Below, in pieces: positions 46,700 through 57,234 of a DNA stretch of 64,000 nt (the first letter of the stretch is position 1; each line of letters starts with the position of its first letter). Made by a program: the position numbers and the translations under genes. A model generated the notes under the pieces. That model saw nothing but the letters and a program-made list of their open reading frames with translations. It made no database searches and had not been told where the DNA came from. Source of the stretch: Bradyrhizobium jicamae (GTDB lineage Bacteria; Pseudomonadota; Alphaproteobacteria; Rhizobiales; Xanthobacteraceae); contig NZ_JAFCKQ010000009.1 of assembly GCF_018130215.1 (NCBI RefSeq), positions 62,001 through 126,000 of the forward strand, written 5' to 3'.

Positions 46700-47719
46700 A
46701 CGAACCGCGCCTTCATCACCGGCATATCCGGACCCGTCCTCAACGACGCCGAGCGCGATTTCCTTCGCGCCGAACGTCCATGGGGCTTCATCCTGTTCAA
46801 ACGCAACATCGAGACGCCAGCACAAGTCGCTGCCCTGGTTGGGGAACTCCGTGCTGCGACGGGCGATTCGAACGCTCCGGTCCTGATCGACCAGGAAGGC
46901 GGCAGGGTGCAGCGGCTCGGTCCGCCGCATTGGCCGGTCTATCCCCCGGGTGCGAGCTTCAGTGCGCTCTACGACGTCGATCCGAATCTTGGTCTGACGG
47001 CGGCTCGGCTAAGTTCCTGCCTGATCGCAGCCGATCTGGCCGATCTGGGGATCTCGGTCGATTGCCTGCCGTTGGCCGATGTTCCGGTCGCCGGAGCCGA
47101 TGCTGTCATCGGCAACCGCGCTTATGGAACCGAACCGGGAAAGGTCGCTGCCATCGCCCGGGCGGTCACCGAGGGGCTGGAACAGGGCGGCGTATTGCCG
47201 GTTCTCAAGCATATCCCCGGGCATGGCAGAGCCACGGCCGACAGCCATTTCCGGCTTCCGACGGTCGATACCGCCAAAACCGAGCTGGAGCGCACCGATT
47301 TCGCGGCGTTCCGGCCCCTGGCGGACCTGCCGATGGCCATGACCGCACATGTTGTGTTTAGCGCGCTCGACCCCGCCCAACCGGCGACGACTTCTGCGAC
47401 AATCATCGAGCAGGTGATTCGCGGCCTGATCGGGTTCCATGGTTTGTTGATGAGTGATGACGTGTCGATGAATGCGCTGGCCGGGTCGATCGCCGAAAGG
47501 ACCGCGGCCATCTTCAGCGCCGGTTGCGACATCGTCCTGCACTGCAACGGCGACATCGATGAGATGCGCGAGGTTGCGCTGGAAACGCCGGAATTGGCCG
47601 GTAAGGCATTGGAGCGCGCCAACCGGGCGCTGGCCGCACGCAGGCTGCCGGCGCCGCTCGACCGCCGGGCGGCACGGGCGGAACTGGATGCGTTGATGGA
47701 TCGGGTAGGGACGGCATGA
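46697..47719 (+). CDS. nagZ: Beta-N-acetylhexosaminidase NagZ
   Basis: A 340-aa glycoside hydrolase family 3 enzyme of peptidoglycan recycling that removes GlcNAc from anhydro-muropeptides in the cytosol. Signature regions are GFILFKRNIETPAQ, LIDQEGGRVQRLG, the catalytic-loop His/Asp in PVLKHIPGHGRATADSH and the nucleophile Asp in LLMSDDVSMNAL. It ends in an ATGA overlap with scpA. The strange start region is described as a separate hairpin feature. Confidence 0.95.
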   Translation: MTNRAFITGISGPVLNDAERDFLRAERPWGFILFKRNIETPAQVAALVGELRAATGDSNAPVLIDQEGGRVQRLGPPHWPVYPPGASFSALYDVDPNLGLTAARLSSCLIAADLADLGISVDCLPLADVPVAGADAVIGNRAYGTEPGKVAAIARAVTEGLEQGGVLPVLKHIPGHGRATADSHFRLPTVDTAKTELERTDFAAFRPLADLPMAMTAHVVFSALDPAQPATTSATIIEQVIRGLIGFHGLLMSDDVSMNALAGSIAERTAAIFSAGCDIVLHCNGDIDEMREVALETPELAGKALERANRALAARRLPAPLDRRAARAELDALMDRVGTA

Positions 47720-48537
47720 CCGCTGAAATTCTATCGTTTGAGACGGGACGGCCGGCCGATCTCGCAGAAGGCGAGCCGTCGCTCGTGGTCGATGTCGAGG
47801 GCTATGAGGGTCCGCTCGACCTGCTGCTGACGCTGGCGCGCCAGCAGAAGGTCGATCTGGCGAAGATCTCGATCCTGGCTCTCGCCGACCAGTACCTCTC
47901 GTTCATCGAGGCCGCCCGCAAGATCAGGCTCGAACTCGCGGCTGACTATCTGGTCATGGCGGCCTGGCTTGCCTTTCTGAAGTCGCGGCTGTTGTTGCCT
48001 GAACCACCGAGTGCGGAGGGTCCGAGCGCCGAGGAAATGGCGACTGCGCTCGCCAACCGGCTGCGCCGGCTGGAGGCGATTCGCGAGGCGGCGAACCGGC
48101 TGATGAACCGGCCGCAGTTCCAGCGCGATATCTTCCCGCGCGGCAATCCGGAATCGATCGCCGAGATCAAGCATCCGAAATTCACCGCGACGCTTTACGA
48201 CCTGCTCTCGGCGTACGCGACGCAGCGTCAGGCGCGCGTGCTCACCTCCGTGCATCTCGCCAAGCGCACCGTCTGGTCGCTTGCCGAAGCGCGCGCCTCG
48301 CTGGAGCGGCTGGTCGGCATCGCCGAGGACTGGAGCTGCCTCGACGAATACCTGATGAACTACGTCGCCGATCCCACGCAAAAGGCGACGGTGTTCGCCT
48401 CGAGCTTCGCCGCGGCCCTCGAACTGGTTCGTGAAGGCGAGATGGAGATCAATCAGAAGCAGGCGTTCGCGCCGATCTATTTCCGAAAACGTCAGGCGCA
48501 GGCCGCGATGGCTGCTCCGGACCTTTCGGTCGAGTAA
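47716..48537 (+). CDS. scpA: Segregation and condensation protein A
   Basis: A 273-aa kleisin subunit of the SMC-ScpAB condensin complex. VDVEGYEGPLDLLLTLARQQKVDL is the N-terminal SMC-neck-binding region, followed by YLVMAAWLAFLKSRLLLPEP. A C-terminal winged helix (about 200-265) includes EGEMEINQKQAFAPIYFRKR. It overlaps nagZ by ATGA and is 22 bp upstream of scpB. Confidence 0.95.
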   Translation: MTAEILSFETGRPADLAEGEPSLVVDVEGYEGPLDLLLTLARQQKVDLAKISILALADQYLSFIEAARKIRLELAADYLVMAAWLAFLKSRLLLPEPPSAEGPSAEEMATALANRLRRLEAIREAANRLMNRPQFQRDIFPRGNPESIAEIKHPKFTATLYDLLSAYATQRQARVLTSVHLAKRTVWSLAEARASLERLVGIAEDWSCLDEYLMNYVADPTQKATVFASSFAAALELVREGEMEINQKQAFAPIYFRKRQAQAAMAAPDLSVE

Positions 48538-48559
48538 GTTGGAAGAAGGAGAGCGAGCC

Positions 48560-49369
48560 ATGGCAAGCCTGGCGGAACGGCGCATTGAAGAGGTCGGGGA
48601 GGAGGTTTCTCCCGTGGATCCGATCGCGCGCCCCGAGGAGTTGCGGCTCCTGGAAGCATTGCTGTTTGCATCAGGCGAGCCGATCGATCAGGCGACGCTC
48701 GCAAAGCGGATGCCCGACGGCGTCGACATCAAGGCGGCGCTGGCGCAGTTGCAGGCGGAATACGCTCCGCGAGGCGTCAATCTGGTTCGCGTCGCCAACA
48801 AGTGGACGTTCCGTACCGCTGGCGACCTGGCCTGGCTGATGACCCGCGAGAGCACCGAGACGCGCAAGCTGTCGCGGGCTGCCATCGAGGTGCTCGCGAT
48901 CATCGCCTACCATCAGCCGGTGACGCGCGCCGAGATCGAAGAGATCCGCGGCGTGGTGACGTCGAAGGGAACCATCGACGTGCTGCTGGAAACCGGCTGG
49001 ATTCGTCCGCGCGGCCGCCGCAAGACGCCGGGCCGTCCGCTGACCTTCGGAACCACCGACGGATTTCTGTCGCAGTTCAGCCTGGAAGCGCTGGGCGACC
49101 TGCCGGGGCTTGAGGAACTGAAGGGCACGGGGCTGCTCGACTCGCGTCTGCCGACCGGCTTCAGCGTTCCCTCGCCGTCGGATGACGCGGCGCTGCGCGA
49201 AGACGAAGTCCCGCTCGAACCCGGCGACACGCTGGAACTGCTGCTCGCACCGGCTGTCGAGCCGGAGGCCGTCGCATCTGAATCCGCGGAGCCCGAGGCA
49301 CGCAGCAGCGAGACTGGTCCTGAGGCCGCCGAAGGCGATGAGGCAAAGCCTGAGGGGCAGGACGACTAG
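48560..49369 (+). CDS. scpB: Segregation and condensation protein B
   Basis: A 269-aa partner of ScpA with two winged-helix domains. ELRLLEALLFASGEPIDQATLA starts the first, and TRKLSRAAIEVLAIIAYHQP with TRAEIEEIRGV starts the second. An acidic Glu/Ala-rich tail of about 60 residues ends the protein. The start at 48560 has AAGGAGA before it; the frame from 48431 overlaps scpA. Confidence 0.95.
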   Translation: MASLAERRIEEVGEEVSPVDPIARPEELRLLEALLFASGEPIDQATLAKRMPDGVDIKAALAQLQAEYAPRGVNLVRVANKWTFRTAGDLAWLMTRESTETRKLSRAAIEVLAIIAYHQPVTRAEIEEIRGVVTSKGTIDVLLETGWIRPRGRRKTPGRPLTFGTTDGFLSQFSLEALGDLPGLEELKGTGLLDSRLPTGFSVPSPSDDAALREDEVPLEPGDTLELLLAPAVEPEAVASESAEPEARSSETGPEAAEGDEAKPEGQDD

Positions 49370-49462
49370 CCGAAATATTCCCGGTTAAGGCTAGCAATAT
49401 TACGTAGCCGCGACAGCGATTTGCCGCGGCGGAGGTCCTTGTTTTTGACACCCCGCGGGCCT

Positions 49463-49496
49463 ACTTTCCGGGAAAGTTCAGGCCGGTTCGCCGGCC
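49463..49496. promoter_or_regulatory. Dyad and UUCG-loop hairpin in the tatA leader
   Basis: ACTTTCC-G-GGAAAGT at 49463-49477 is a perfect 7-bp dyad. Immediately after, GGCCGG-TTCG-CCGGCC at 49481-49496 gives a stable stem with a UUCG tetraloop in RNA. The tatA ribosome binding site GGAGGG begins about five bases later and its ATG is at 49516. A TTGACA at 49445-49450 could be a -35 box, but I see no matching -10. Confidence 0.45.
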
Positions 49497-49515
49497 ATTT
49501 CTGGAGGGTTGCAGG

Positions 49516-49749
49516 ATGGGTTCGCTGAGCATTTGGCACTGGATCGTCGTGATCGCAGTGGTCCTGCTGCTGTTCGGGCGCGGCAAGATTTCCGACCTGA
49601 TGGGCGACGTCGCCCAAGGCATCAAGGCCTTCAAGAAGGGCATGCAGGACGACGAGAAGGTCGCTGACAAGTCGGAGACGACCAAGGCCATCGACCACAA
49701 TTCGGCACCGTCAGCCGCGCGCTCGGATGTCGGCAGCAAGGCCGTCTAA
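49516..49749 (+). CDS. tatA: Sec-independent protein translocase TatA
   Basis: A 77-aa pore-forming Tat subunit. The short membrane helix [20 protein letters not shown] is followed by the amphipathic helix [19 protein letters not shown] with the conserved FGRGK hinge. The polar tail is rich in Lys/Glu/Ser. GGAGGG lies upstream. It is the first gene of tatABC. Confidence 0.96.
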   Translation: MGSLSIWHWIVVIAVVLLLFGRGKISDLMGDVAQGIKAFKKGMQDDEKVADKSETTKAIDHNSAPSAARSDVGSKAV

Positions 49750-49908
49750 GGTCTTTGTACTGACGCATATTTCGACGTTTTTCTTTTGCGCGGACCGGTG
49801 ACGCCGGCGCTCGAAAGCGCTATGGACGCCGGTTGAGAAAAGACGCCGACAGCCCCGGATCGTCTGGAATGGATGGGGCAGTTGCGGCGCGCTTAGGCGG
49901 AAAATTTC

Positions 49909-50433
49909 ATGTTCGATATCGGGTGGAGTGAACTGGTCGTCATCGCGGTCGTCGCGCTGATTGCCATCGGCCCGAAAGAACTGCCGGGCGTGCTGCGCAT
50001 GGTCGGGCAATGGATGGGCAAGGCCCGCAAGATGGCCGCCGAATTCCAGGGCCAATTCCAGGAAGCGATGCGCGAGGCCGAAATGGCCGACCTCAAGAAG
50101 AGCTTTGACGAGGTCAGGGAAGCCGCCACTGGGCTCACCAGCGGCGGCATCATGAGTTCGCTGACGAAGGACGTCACCGACGCGCTGCAGATCGACAAGC
50201 CTGTGGATGCGCAGGTTGCCTCCGCTGTCGACGCGCCGGTGATACCGACGACCCCGGCCACACCGACGCCTGAGACATTCGTCGAGGCCGAGACCCACGC
50301 CGCCGCCAGCGAGCCATTGGCGATCACGCAAGAGGCGCAGCCGGCGCCGCACGGCGTGACGGTGATGCAGCCCGCGCCGGCTGAGCCGCAGCCGGCCGAA
50401 CCTGATGTGCTCAAGGACGCGAGAGCGTCATGA
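49909..50433 (+). CDS. tatB: Sec-independent protein translocase TatB
   Basis: A 174-aa receptor subunit. [20 protein letters not shown] is the membrane helix with the conserved Glu, followed by [20 protein letters not shown] and a long amphipathic helix. The C-terminal third is Pro/Ala-rich. It is 159 bp after tatA and overlaps tatC by ATGA. GGCGGAAA precedes the ATG. Confidence 0.95.
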   Translation: MFDIGWSELVVIAVVALIAIGPKELPGVLRMVGQWMGKARKMAAEFQGQFQEAMREAEMADLKKSFDEVREAATGLTSGGIMSSLTKDVTDALQIDKPVDAQVASAVDAPVIPTTPATPTPETFVEAETHAAASEPLAITQEAQPAPHGVTVMQPAPAEPQPAEPDVLKDARAS

Positions 50434-51236
50434 GCGACGAAGATATCGAGGCCAGCAAGGCCCCTCTGATGGATCACTTGATCGAGCTGCGCGCGCGGCT
50501 GATCAAGGCGCTGCTCGGCTTTGGAGTCGCGTTCATCTTCTGCTTCTTCTTCGCCAAGCAGATCTACAACGTGCTGGTCTGGCCCTATGTCTGGGTGGCG
50601 GGTGCGGCGAACTCGAAGTTCATCTATACGGCGCTGCTGGAATATTTCATCACCCAGCTAAAGCTGGCACTGTTCGGGGCCGGCTTCATCTCGTTCCCGA
50701 TCGTCGCGACCCAGATCTACAAGTTCGTCGCGCCGGGCCTCTACAAGCATGAACGCAACGCGTTCCTGCCATATCTGATCGCGACCCCGGTCTTCTTCCT
50801 GCTCGGAGCGATGCTGGTCTATTTCGTCGTATTCCCGATGATCACCCGCTTTTCGCTGGGCATGCAGCAGATGGGCGGTCCGGAGACCGCGCAGATCGAG
50901 CTGTTGCCGAAGGTCGGCGAATATCTGTCGCTGATGATGTCGCTGATCTTCGCCTTCGGCATCGCATTCCAGCTTCCGGTGATCCTGACGCTGCTCGGCC
51001 GGGTCGGGATCGTCACCTCGAAAATGCTGAAGGACAAGCGGCGCTATTTCATCGTGATCGCCTTCATCATCGCGGCGGTGCTGACCCCGCCTGACGTGCT
51101 GAGCCAGTCCTCGCTGGCGATCCCCTTGCTGCTGCTCTACGAGGGCGCGATCATCGCCGTGCGCATGGTGGAAAAGAAGGCCGCCGCCTCCACCTCCTCG
51201 ACAGGCGCTCCGCCGGCGGCCAATCCGGCCGAGTAG
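50430..51236 (+). CDS. tatC: Sec-independent protein translocase TatC
   Basis: A 268-aa polytopic subunit with six membrane helices that reads twin-arginine signals. The conserved N-terminus is [20 protein letters not shown], and [14 protein letters not shown] and [11 protein letters not shown] are family hallmarks. It overlaps tatB by ATGA. The amidase at 38578 in this window is a likely Tat substrate. Confidence 0.96.
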   Translation: MSDEDIEASKAPLMDHLIELRARLIKALLGFGVAFIFCFFFAKQIYNVLVWPYVWVAGAANSKFIYTALLEYFITQLKLALFGAGFISFPIVATQIYKFVAPGLYKHERNAFLPYLIATPVFFLLGAMLVYFVVFPMITRFSLGMQQMGGPETAQIELLPKVGEYLSLMMSLIFAFGIAFQLPVILTLLGRVGIVTSKMLKDKRRYFIVIAFIIAAVLTPPDVLSQSSLAIPLLLLYEGAIIAVRMVEKKAAASTSSTGAPPAANPAE

Positions 51237-51256
51237 GGCCGTTTTCGCTGCATATT

Positions 51257-51343
51257 CCCGCGAATGCGGGGTATCCGGTACGCTGGGGCCTCTGAATTCG
51301 TCACGAACCTCTTGGAATACTGGTCCACCCGCTTTCGCGGGTG
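51257..51343. repeat. Two-hairpin extragenic repeat between tatC and serS
   Basis: CCCGC-GAAT-GCGGG at 51257-51270 and CACCCGC-TTTC-GCGGGTG at 51326-51343 flank a 55-base spacer. The arrangement resembles paired extragenic palindromes of Bradyrhizobium-like genomes. It lies in the 165-bp gap after tatC and may act as its 3' end. Confidence 0.55.
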
Positions 51344-51359
51344 ATGACGGACGTGGTAG

Positions 51360-52733
<1,374 letters not shown>

Positions 52734-52749
52734 AGACGAGGCCAGTGCG

Positions 52750-53418
52750 ATGCCACTCCATCGGGACATCCACTGGCTTGGTCGACAATGGGCCGTCACG
52801 GGCCACGGTCTGCAACTGATCAACCAGAAGCTGGAGGGCTTTTTCGACATCGAGGTCGCGCGACTGTGGGAACCCGGTGTGATCGAGGCGATGCAGTCGA
52901 AGGCCTGGATCAACCGGGAGGACTTCGACAAGGCCGTCGAGGTCGCGCGTGTCAGGTTTTCGGGAGCGGTGCCGGCAGGCGTGCCGCTTGTCGGGTCAAA
53001 CGGCTCGCCCCAGCTGTCCGCACCGCCCGCCAGGCATGAGCCGGTCGAGCCGTCGACGGAGCCCACGCTCGAGGAATTGCTGGCGAAGCTGAAGGCGCGG
53101 TCATCGGCGATCACGCTTGCCGCCAAACCGGCCGAGGCGGCTCCGGCTGCGCCGCCCACGGTCGAGCATGTCGCCCTCGAGCCCACGAAGCCCGTGCTTC
53201 CAGAAGCTGAACCGCGCGAGACGGCATCGGCCACGCCAGCGGCTGCGCCACGGGAGACGCCGGTCATCTCTTTCGACGATCCGGCGCCCAGCCGATCAAA
53301 GCCGGTCTGGCCGGCCTTCGATTGCAAGATGACCACAAGCGCCAGGCTGGTTCGGTCATGGCACGTCAGGGTGACACGCTGGCACGGGAATTTGCCGGGT
53401 TTGCCTCCGCGCCCCTAG
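52750..53418 (+). CDS. Hypothetical protein with conserved N-terminus and Pro/Ala-rich tail
   Basis: A 222-aa protein of unknown function, 16 bp after serS. The first 75 residues look folded: HRDIHWLGRQWAVTGHGLQL, then GFFDIEVARLWEPGVIEAMQ and INREDFDKAVEVARVRF. The rest is low complexity. The last 40 residues are rich in Arg/Trp and unlike the rest, so a frameshift or unusual end is possible. The N-terminal part may be a rhizobial small-domain family, but I cannot name it. Confidence 0.65.
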   Translation: MPLHRDIHWLGRQWAVTGHGLQLINQKLEGFFDIEVARLWEPGVIEAMQSKAWINREDFDKAVEVARVRFSGAVPAGVPLVGSNGSPQLSAPPARHEPVEPSTEPTLEELLAKLKARSSAITLAAKPAEAAPAAPPTVEHVALEPTKPVLPEAEPRETASATPAAAPRETPVISFDDPAPSRSKPVWPAFDCKMTTSARLVRSWHVRVTRWHGNLPGLPPRP

Positions 53419-53480
53419 CCGGTTAAGACGGCGCAAGCGCAAGAAACCCGCGTCGAATCAGAACAAGAGGCATTTTGCGG

Positions 53481-54248
53481 ATGCGAATTCTCTGCACCAA
53501 TGACGATGGCATTCACGCGCCCGGACTGCAGGTTGTCGAACAGATCGCGCGTGCGCTGTCCGATGACGTCTGGATCGTGGCGCCCGAGCTCGACCAGTCC
53601 GGCGTCTCGCACTCACTGTCGCTCAACGATCCGCTGCGTCTGCGCGAAGTCAGTCCGCGTCATTTCGCGGTGCGCGGCACGCCGACCGATTGCGTGATCA
53701 TGGGCGCGCGTCACATCCTGGGCGACAAGCTGCCCGAGCTCGTGCTGAGCGGCGTCAACAAGGGCCGCAACGTCGCGGAGGACGTGGTCTATTCCGGCAC
53801 CATCGCCGGCGCGCTCGAAGGCACCATCCTGGGCTTTCCGTCGTTCGCATTGTCGCAGGAGTTTTCCGTCGAGACGCGCAATGCGCCACTTTGGGATACG
53901 GCACTGAAATTCGGACCCGACATCATCCGCAAGGTCATCGACGCAGGTGTGCCCAGAAATACCGTCGTCAACGTCAACTTCCCGTCCTGCATGCCGGACG
54001 ACGTGAAGGGAATCCGGATCACCCGGCAGGGCAAGCGCAATCAGGGCTTCCTCAGGATCGACCGCCGTCATGACGGACGCGGCAATCCGTACTTCTGGAT
54101 CGGCTTCGAACGCGCCGCGATGATGGATACGCCGGCCGAGGGTACCGATCTTGCAGCGCTTGCCGCGCGCTACGTCTCGGTGACGCCGCTGCGACTCGAT
54201 CGCACCGACGAGGCGTTTTCGGAGACGCTGGCCGCGACGCTGAAGTAA
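53481..54248 (+). CDS. surE: 5'-nucleotidase SurE
   Basis: A 255-aa metal-dependent phosphatase for nucleoside monophosphates. MRILCTNDDGIHAPGLQVV has the two metal-binding Asp residues, followed by APELDQSGVSHSLSL and GVNKGRNVAEDVVYSGTIAG. AAGAGG precedes the ATG. Surrounding order surE-pcm-LysM/M23 parallels the surE-pcm-nlpD order of E. coli, but here a receiver gene in the opposite direction is inserted. Confidence 0.95.
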   Translation: MRILCTNDDGIHAPGLQVVEQIARALSDDVWIVAPELDQSGVSHSLSLNDPLRLREVSPRHFAVRGTPTDCVIMGARHILGDKLPELVLSGVNKGRNVAEDVVYSGTIAGALEGTILGFPSFALSQEFSVETRNAPLWDTALKFGPDIIRKVIDAGVPRNTVVNVNFPSCMPDDVKGIRITRQGKRNQGFLRIDRRHDGRGNPYFWIGFERAAMMDTPAEGTDLAALAARYVSVTPLRLDRTDEAFSETLAATLK

Positions 54249-54251
54249 GGG

Positions 54252-54629
54252 CTAAACCGGCGCGCCCTTCATCGCGCTGGCGATCACCTGCGCCAGCGTT
54301 TCGAGCTGGAAGGGCTTTTGCAGCGCCGGACGGTCGCGATATTCCGGCGGCAGGCCGGAGGAGCCATAGCCGGTCGCGAAAATGAACGGACGGTTGCGGG
54401 CGTTGATCAGCTCGGCAACCGGGGTGATGACCTTGCCATTGACGTTGACGTCGAGGATCGCGAGGTCGAAATCGGTGGATTGCGCGAGCTTGACCGCTTC
54501 GCCGATCTCGCCGGCCTCGGCCGCAACGCTGTGGCCGAGCTCTTCCAGCATATCGGCGACCATCATCCGGATCATGACCTCGTCCTCCACGAGGAAAACA
54601 GAACAGCCCGCCGGCCGTATCGCAGTCAT
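54252..54629 (-). CDS. Single-domain response regulator (receiver only)
   Basis: A 125-aa CheY-like receiver. The acidic pocket is Glu15/Asp16 (FLVEDEVM), the phospho-acceptor is Asp60 (LAILDVNVNG), with Thr86 (FATGYG) and Lys105 (PALQKPF). No output domain follows. I chose the ATG at 54629 with AAGGA upstream; the frame from 54710 adds residues unlike a receiver. It is convergent with surE, stops three bases apart. Kinase and partner unknown. Confidence 0.88.
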   Translation of the reverse strand: MTAIRPAGCSVFLVEDEVMIRMMVADMLEELGHSVAAEAGEIGEAVKLAQSTDFDLAILDVNVNGKVITPVAELINARNRPFIFATGYGSSGLPPEYRDRPALQKPFQLETLAQVIASAMKGAPV

Positions 54630-55012
54630 GATGGAATCCTTGCCCGTCGCAGAACCAAGCTCGCAAATAACATTCAAAGGCGCAATGCAAACGTTGGAGA
54701 ATGGTCGCATATCCGCCCGTGCGGTCGCTCATCGCCACGTCGTTCTGCCGGTGAGATTCCGCGCGATGGCAGGTCGCTGCAAACCGAACCGGCGAGGTCC
54801 TGGACGCAGCTTGGTGCGCGGAGCGTTGACCGCGGTGCGCCGAGGCTCATATGGGGGCAGTGACCGGCGTTACCAGTTGCGGATCAGATATCCAGTTCCC
54901 GGTCGGGAACAAGGGTGTGAGGGGAAATTTTTCCTTAACGCGACATTTCGAATTCTGATGGCATCACTCTGTTCGAGAAACCGGCTTATGCTGCCCGGTA
55001 GCGCAGACGAGT
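54630..55012. other. 383-bp intergenic region between receiver gene and pcm
   Basis: The region should contain divergent promoters for the receiver gene and pcm. Its right part (about 54900-54990) is richer in A/T. I found no convincing small ORF, repeat, RNA gene or consensus promoter. Confidence 0.4.
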
Positions 55013-55663
55013 ATGGCCGTGAATTCAGATCCGCCTGAGAAGATGATGTTTCAGCTGACCCTGCGGCGGCGCGGGATCAGCGATCAGGCCGTGCTGCGGA
55101 CCATGGAAGAGGTGCCGCGCGAGGTCTTCGTCGAGCTGCGCGACCGTGCGGACGCCTATCGTGACAGCGCACTGGCGATCGCCTGCGGGCAGACCATCAG
55201 CCAGCCCTTCGTGGTGGCCTACATGACCGAGCAGTTGCAACTTCAGAAGGGGCACCGCGTACTGGAGATCGGCACCGGCTCCGGCTATCAGGCCGCGATC
55301 CTGTCGCGCCTGAGCAAGCAGGTGCTGACCATCGAGCGCTATCGCACGCTCGCCGAGGGCGCCCGCAAGCGGCTCGAAAAGCTCGGCTATTTCAACATCG
55401 AGGTTCTGGTCGGAGACGGCTTCGACGTGCCGGCCGGGGCAGGCGATTTCGACCGCATCATGGTCACGGCGGCGATGGAGCAGATTCCGGACGCACTGAT
55501 CCGGCGGCTGGAGCCGGGCGGCATCCTGATCGCTCCGGTTGGACCGCATCAGGCGGTCCAGACGCTGGTTCGCGTGGTCAGGACCGGCAGCGGCTTCGAC
55601 CGCAAGGAACTCGTCGATGTGCGCTTCGTGCCGGCGCTGCCGGGTATCGCGCGCGAACTCTAG
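55013..55663 (+). CDS. pcm: Protein-L-isoaspartate O-methyltransferase
   Basis: A 216-aa SAM-dependent repair methyltransferase. The substrate region is [19 protein letters not shown] and the SAM site [18 protein letters not shown], followed by [18 protein letters not shown] and [17 protein letters not shown]. It repairs isoaspartyl residues in aged proteins. It lies between surE and the LysM/M23 gene, a common linkage. Confidence 0.94.
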   Translation: MAVNSDPPEKMMFQLTLRRRGISDQAVLRTMEEVPREVFVELRDRADAYRDSALAIACGQTISQPFVVAYMTEQLQLQKGHRVLEIGTGSGYQAAILSRLSKQVLTIERYRTLAEGARKRLEKLGYFNIEVLVGDGFDVPAGAGDFDRIMVTAAMEQIPDALIRRLEPGGILIAPVGPHQAVQTLVRVVRTGSGFDRKELVDVRFVPALPGIAREL

Positions 55664-55805
55664 GCCATGTTCGGGCGTATCGGAAACGTCTGCGGGAATC
55701 GCCGATTGCCGCCCGCCGCCAACGTCTTATTCGCAGGGTTAAGCGGTTATTTACTCGACGCGTGTTTACTCAAAACAGTTGTTTGTTGCGTACGAGTGAG
55801 TAACC

Positions 55806-57161
55806 ATGTCAGGTGTTGTCGAGTTGCTTCGCTCGCGTCGCGTGCCGCAGGTCGCGGCACTGGCGCTGATATCAGTGGCGTTTGCCGGCTGCAGCGCGGA
55901 CATGTCGTCGCGCTTCTCCCAAAACTCCTACTCGCAAAATCCGTTCGCGTTTGACCCGCAGCCGACCGGCGCGGTGCAGCAACAGCCGCCGCGCGAGCTG
56001 CCGCAATATGCGCGTCCGCAGCAGCAATATTCGCAGGCCCCGAAGTATCAGTCGCAGCCGTTGCCGCCGCCGGTGTCGGCGCCGCAGTCCTATCCGGTCG
56101 CGAGCGGTGGCGTGTCGGGAGGCGGGCGCGGGCTCTCGTCCTATGCGCCGCCACCGGCGCGCCCGCAGATCGAGTCCACCGGGACCGTTCCGCATTCGGT
56201 CGCCGCCCGCACTCACGGCACCACCATCATCGTCGGCACCAGCGACACGCTCGAGCTGCTGTCGAAGCGCTACAACGTCTCGACCGCCGAGATCCTCCGC
56301 GCCAACGGCTACAAGGGGCCGCGCGCTTTGTCGCCTGGTCAGCAGCTGATTATCCCGCAGGCGACCGCTGCCTTGGCCGCACCGGTCGCGAAGCCCGTTG
56401 CCGTGGCTGCCGCTGTTCCTCCCGGTGTCCACTACGTCAATCGCGGCGACACGCTGCACAGCATCGCGCGTCAGCACCACATTTCCGCAGCCGAGCTCGC
56501 GCGCGCCAACAACCTCGATCTGTCGGCCAGGCTGAGCCCCGGCATGAAGCTCATGGTGCCCGGCGCGAAATCCGCCGCCGCCATGCCCGCGGTACCGGCT
56601 CCGCAGGTCGTTGCTCAAGCACCGGTCCCCGCGCCGGTTGCGGCCGCGCCGGTGCCAAGGGTGGTCGCGTCGGCGCAGCCGCAGCAGAGCGCGCGCCTGG
56701 TGCAGCCGACCGCCAATGTCGAGCAGCCGGTCGCCGCCGCCGAGACGCCGGCGCCCAAGGCGGCCGAAACGACCAGCGCGCTGCCGACCTTCCGCTGGCC
56801 GGTGCGCGGCAAGGTCATCACGGCCTATGGCGCCAAGACCAACGGCAAGGTCAATGAAGGCATCAATGTCGCGGTGCCCGAGGGTACGCCGGTGAAGGCG
56901 GCTGAAGACGGCGTCGTGGCCTATTCCGGCAACGAGCTGAAGGGATACGGCAACCTCGTGCTGGTTCGCCACCCCAATGGTTACGTCACCGCCTATGCCC
57001 ATGCGAGCGAGCTGCTGGTCAAGCGCGGCGACACCATCAAGCGCGGCCAGGTGATTGCGAAGTCGGGTCAATCCGGCGAGGTCGGATCGCCGCAGCTCCA
57101 CTTCGAGATCCGCAAGGGCTCTTCGCCGGTGGATCCGCTGCAATTCCTCAACGGCGCCTGA
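55806..57161 (+). CDS. NlpD-like lipoprotein with two LysM domains and a degenerate LytM (M23) domain
   Basis: A 451-aa outer-membrane or periplasmic lipoprotein. The lipobox is AFAGC with Cys29. LysM repeats lie at about 138-184 and 208-252. The LytM/M23 domain is about 328-448. Compared with active LytM, the zinc ligands His and Asp of HxGxD are Asn350 and Asn354 (VNEGINVAV), and the first His of HxH is Gln430 (SPQLHFEIR); His399 and His432 remain. Like E. coli NlpD and EnvC it is therefore probably an amidase activator rather than a peptidase. The synteny with surE-pcm supports NlpD. Confidence 0.9.
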   Translation: MSGVVELLRSRRVPQVAALALISVAFAGCSADMSSRFSQNSYSQNPFAFDPQPTGAVQQQPPRELPQYARPQQQYSQAPKYQSQPLPPPVSAPQSYPVASGGVSGGGRGLSSYAPPPARPQIESTGTVPHSVAARTHGTTIIVGTSDTLELLSKRYNVSTAEILRANGYKGPRALSPGQQLIIPQATAALAAPVAKPVAVAAAVPPGVHYVNRGDTLHSIARQHHISAAELARANNLDLSARLSPGMKLMVPGAKSAAAMPAVPAPQVVAQAPVPAPVAAAPVPRVVASAQPQQSARLVQPTANVEQPVAAAETPAPKAAETTSALPTFRWPVRGKVITAYGAKTNGKVNEGINVAVPEGTPVKAAEDGVVAYSGNELKGYGNLVLVRHPNGYVTAYAHASELLVKRGDTIKRGQVIAKSGQSGEVGSPQLHFEIRKGSSPVDPLQFLNGA

Positions 57162-57199
57162 GCCGGACAGGATCGACTTTCAAAGCCCAGTACGACGAA

Positions 57200-57234
57200 G
57201 ACGGGGAGGCGTGAGCCTCCCCGTCCTGCTTTTA
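57200..57234. terminator. Intrinsic terminator between convergent nlpD-like and porin genes
   Basis: GACGGGGAGGC at 57200-57210, loop GTGA, and the exact complement at 57215-57225 form an 11-bp stem. CTGCTTTT follows on the plus strand, and this T-run overlaps the porin stop codon at 57232-57234. It can serve both convergent genes. Confidence 0.75.
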
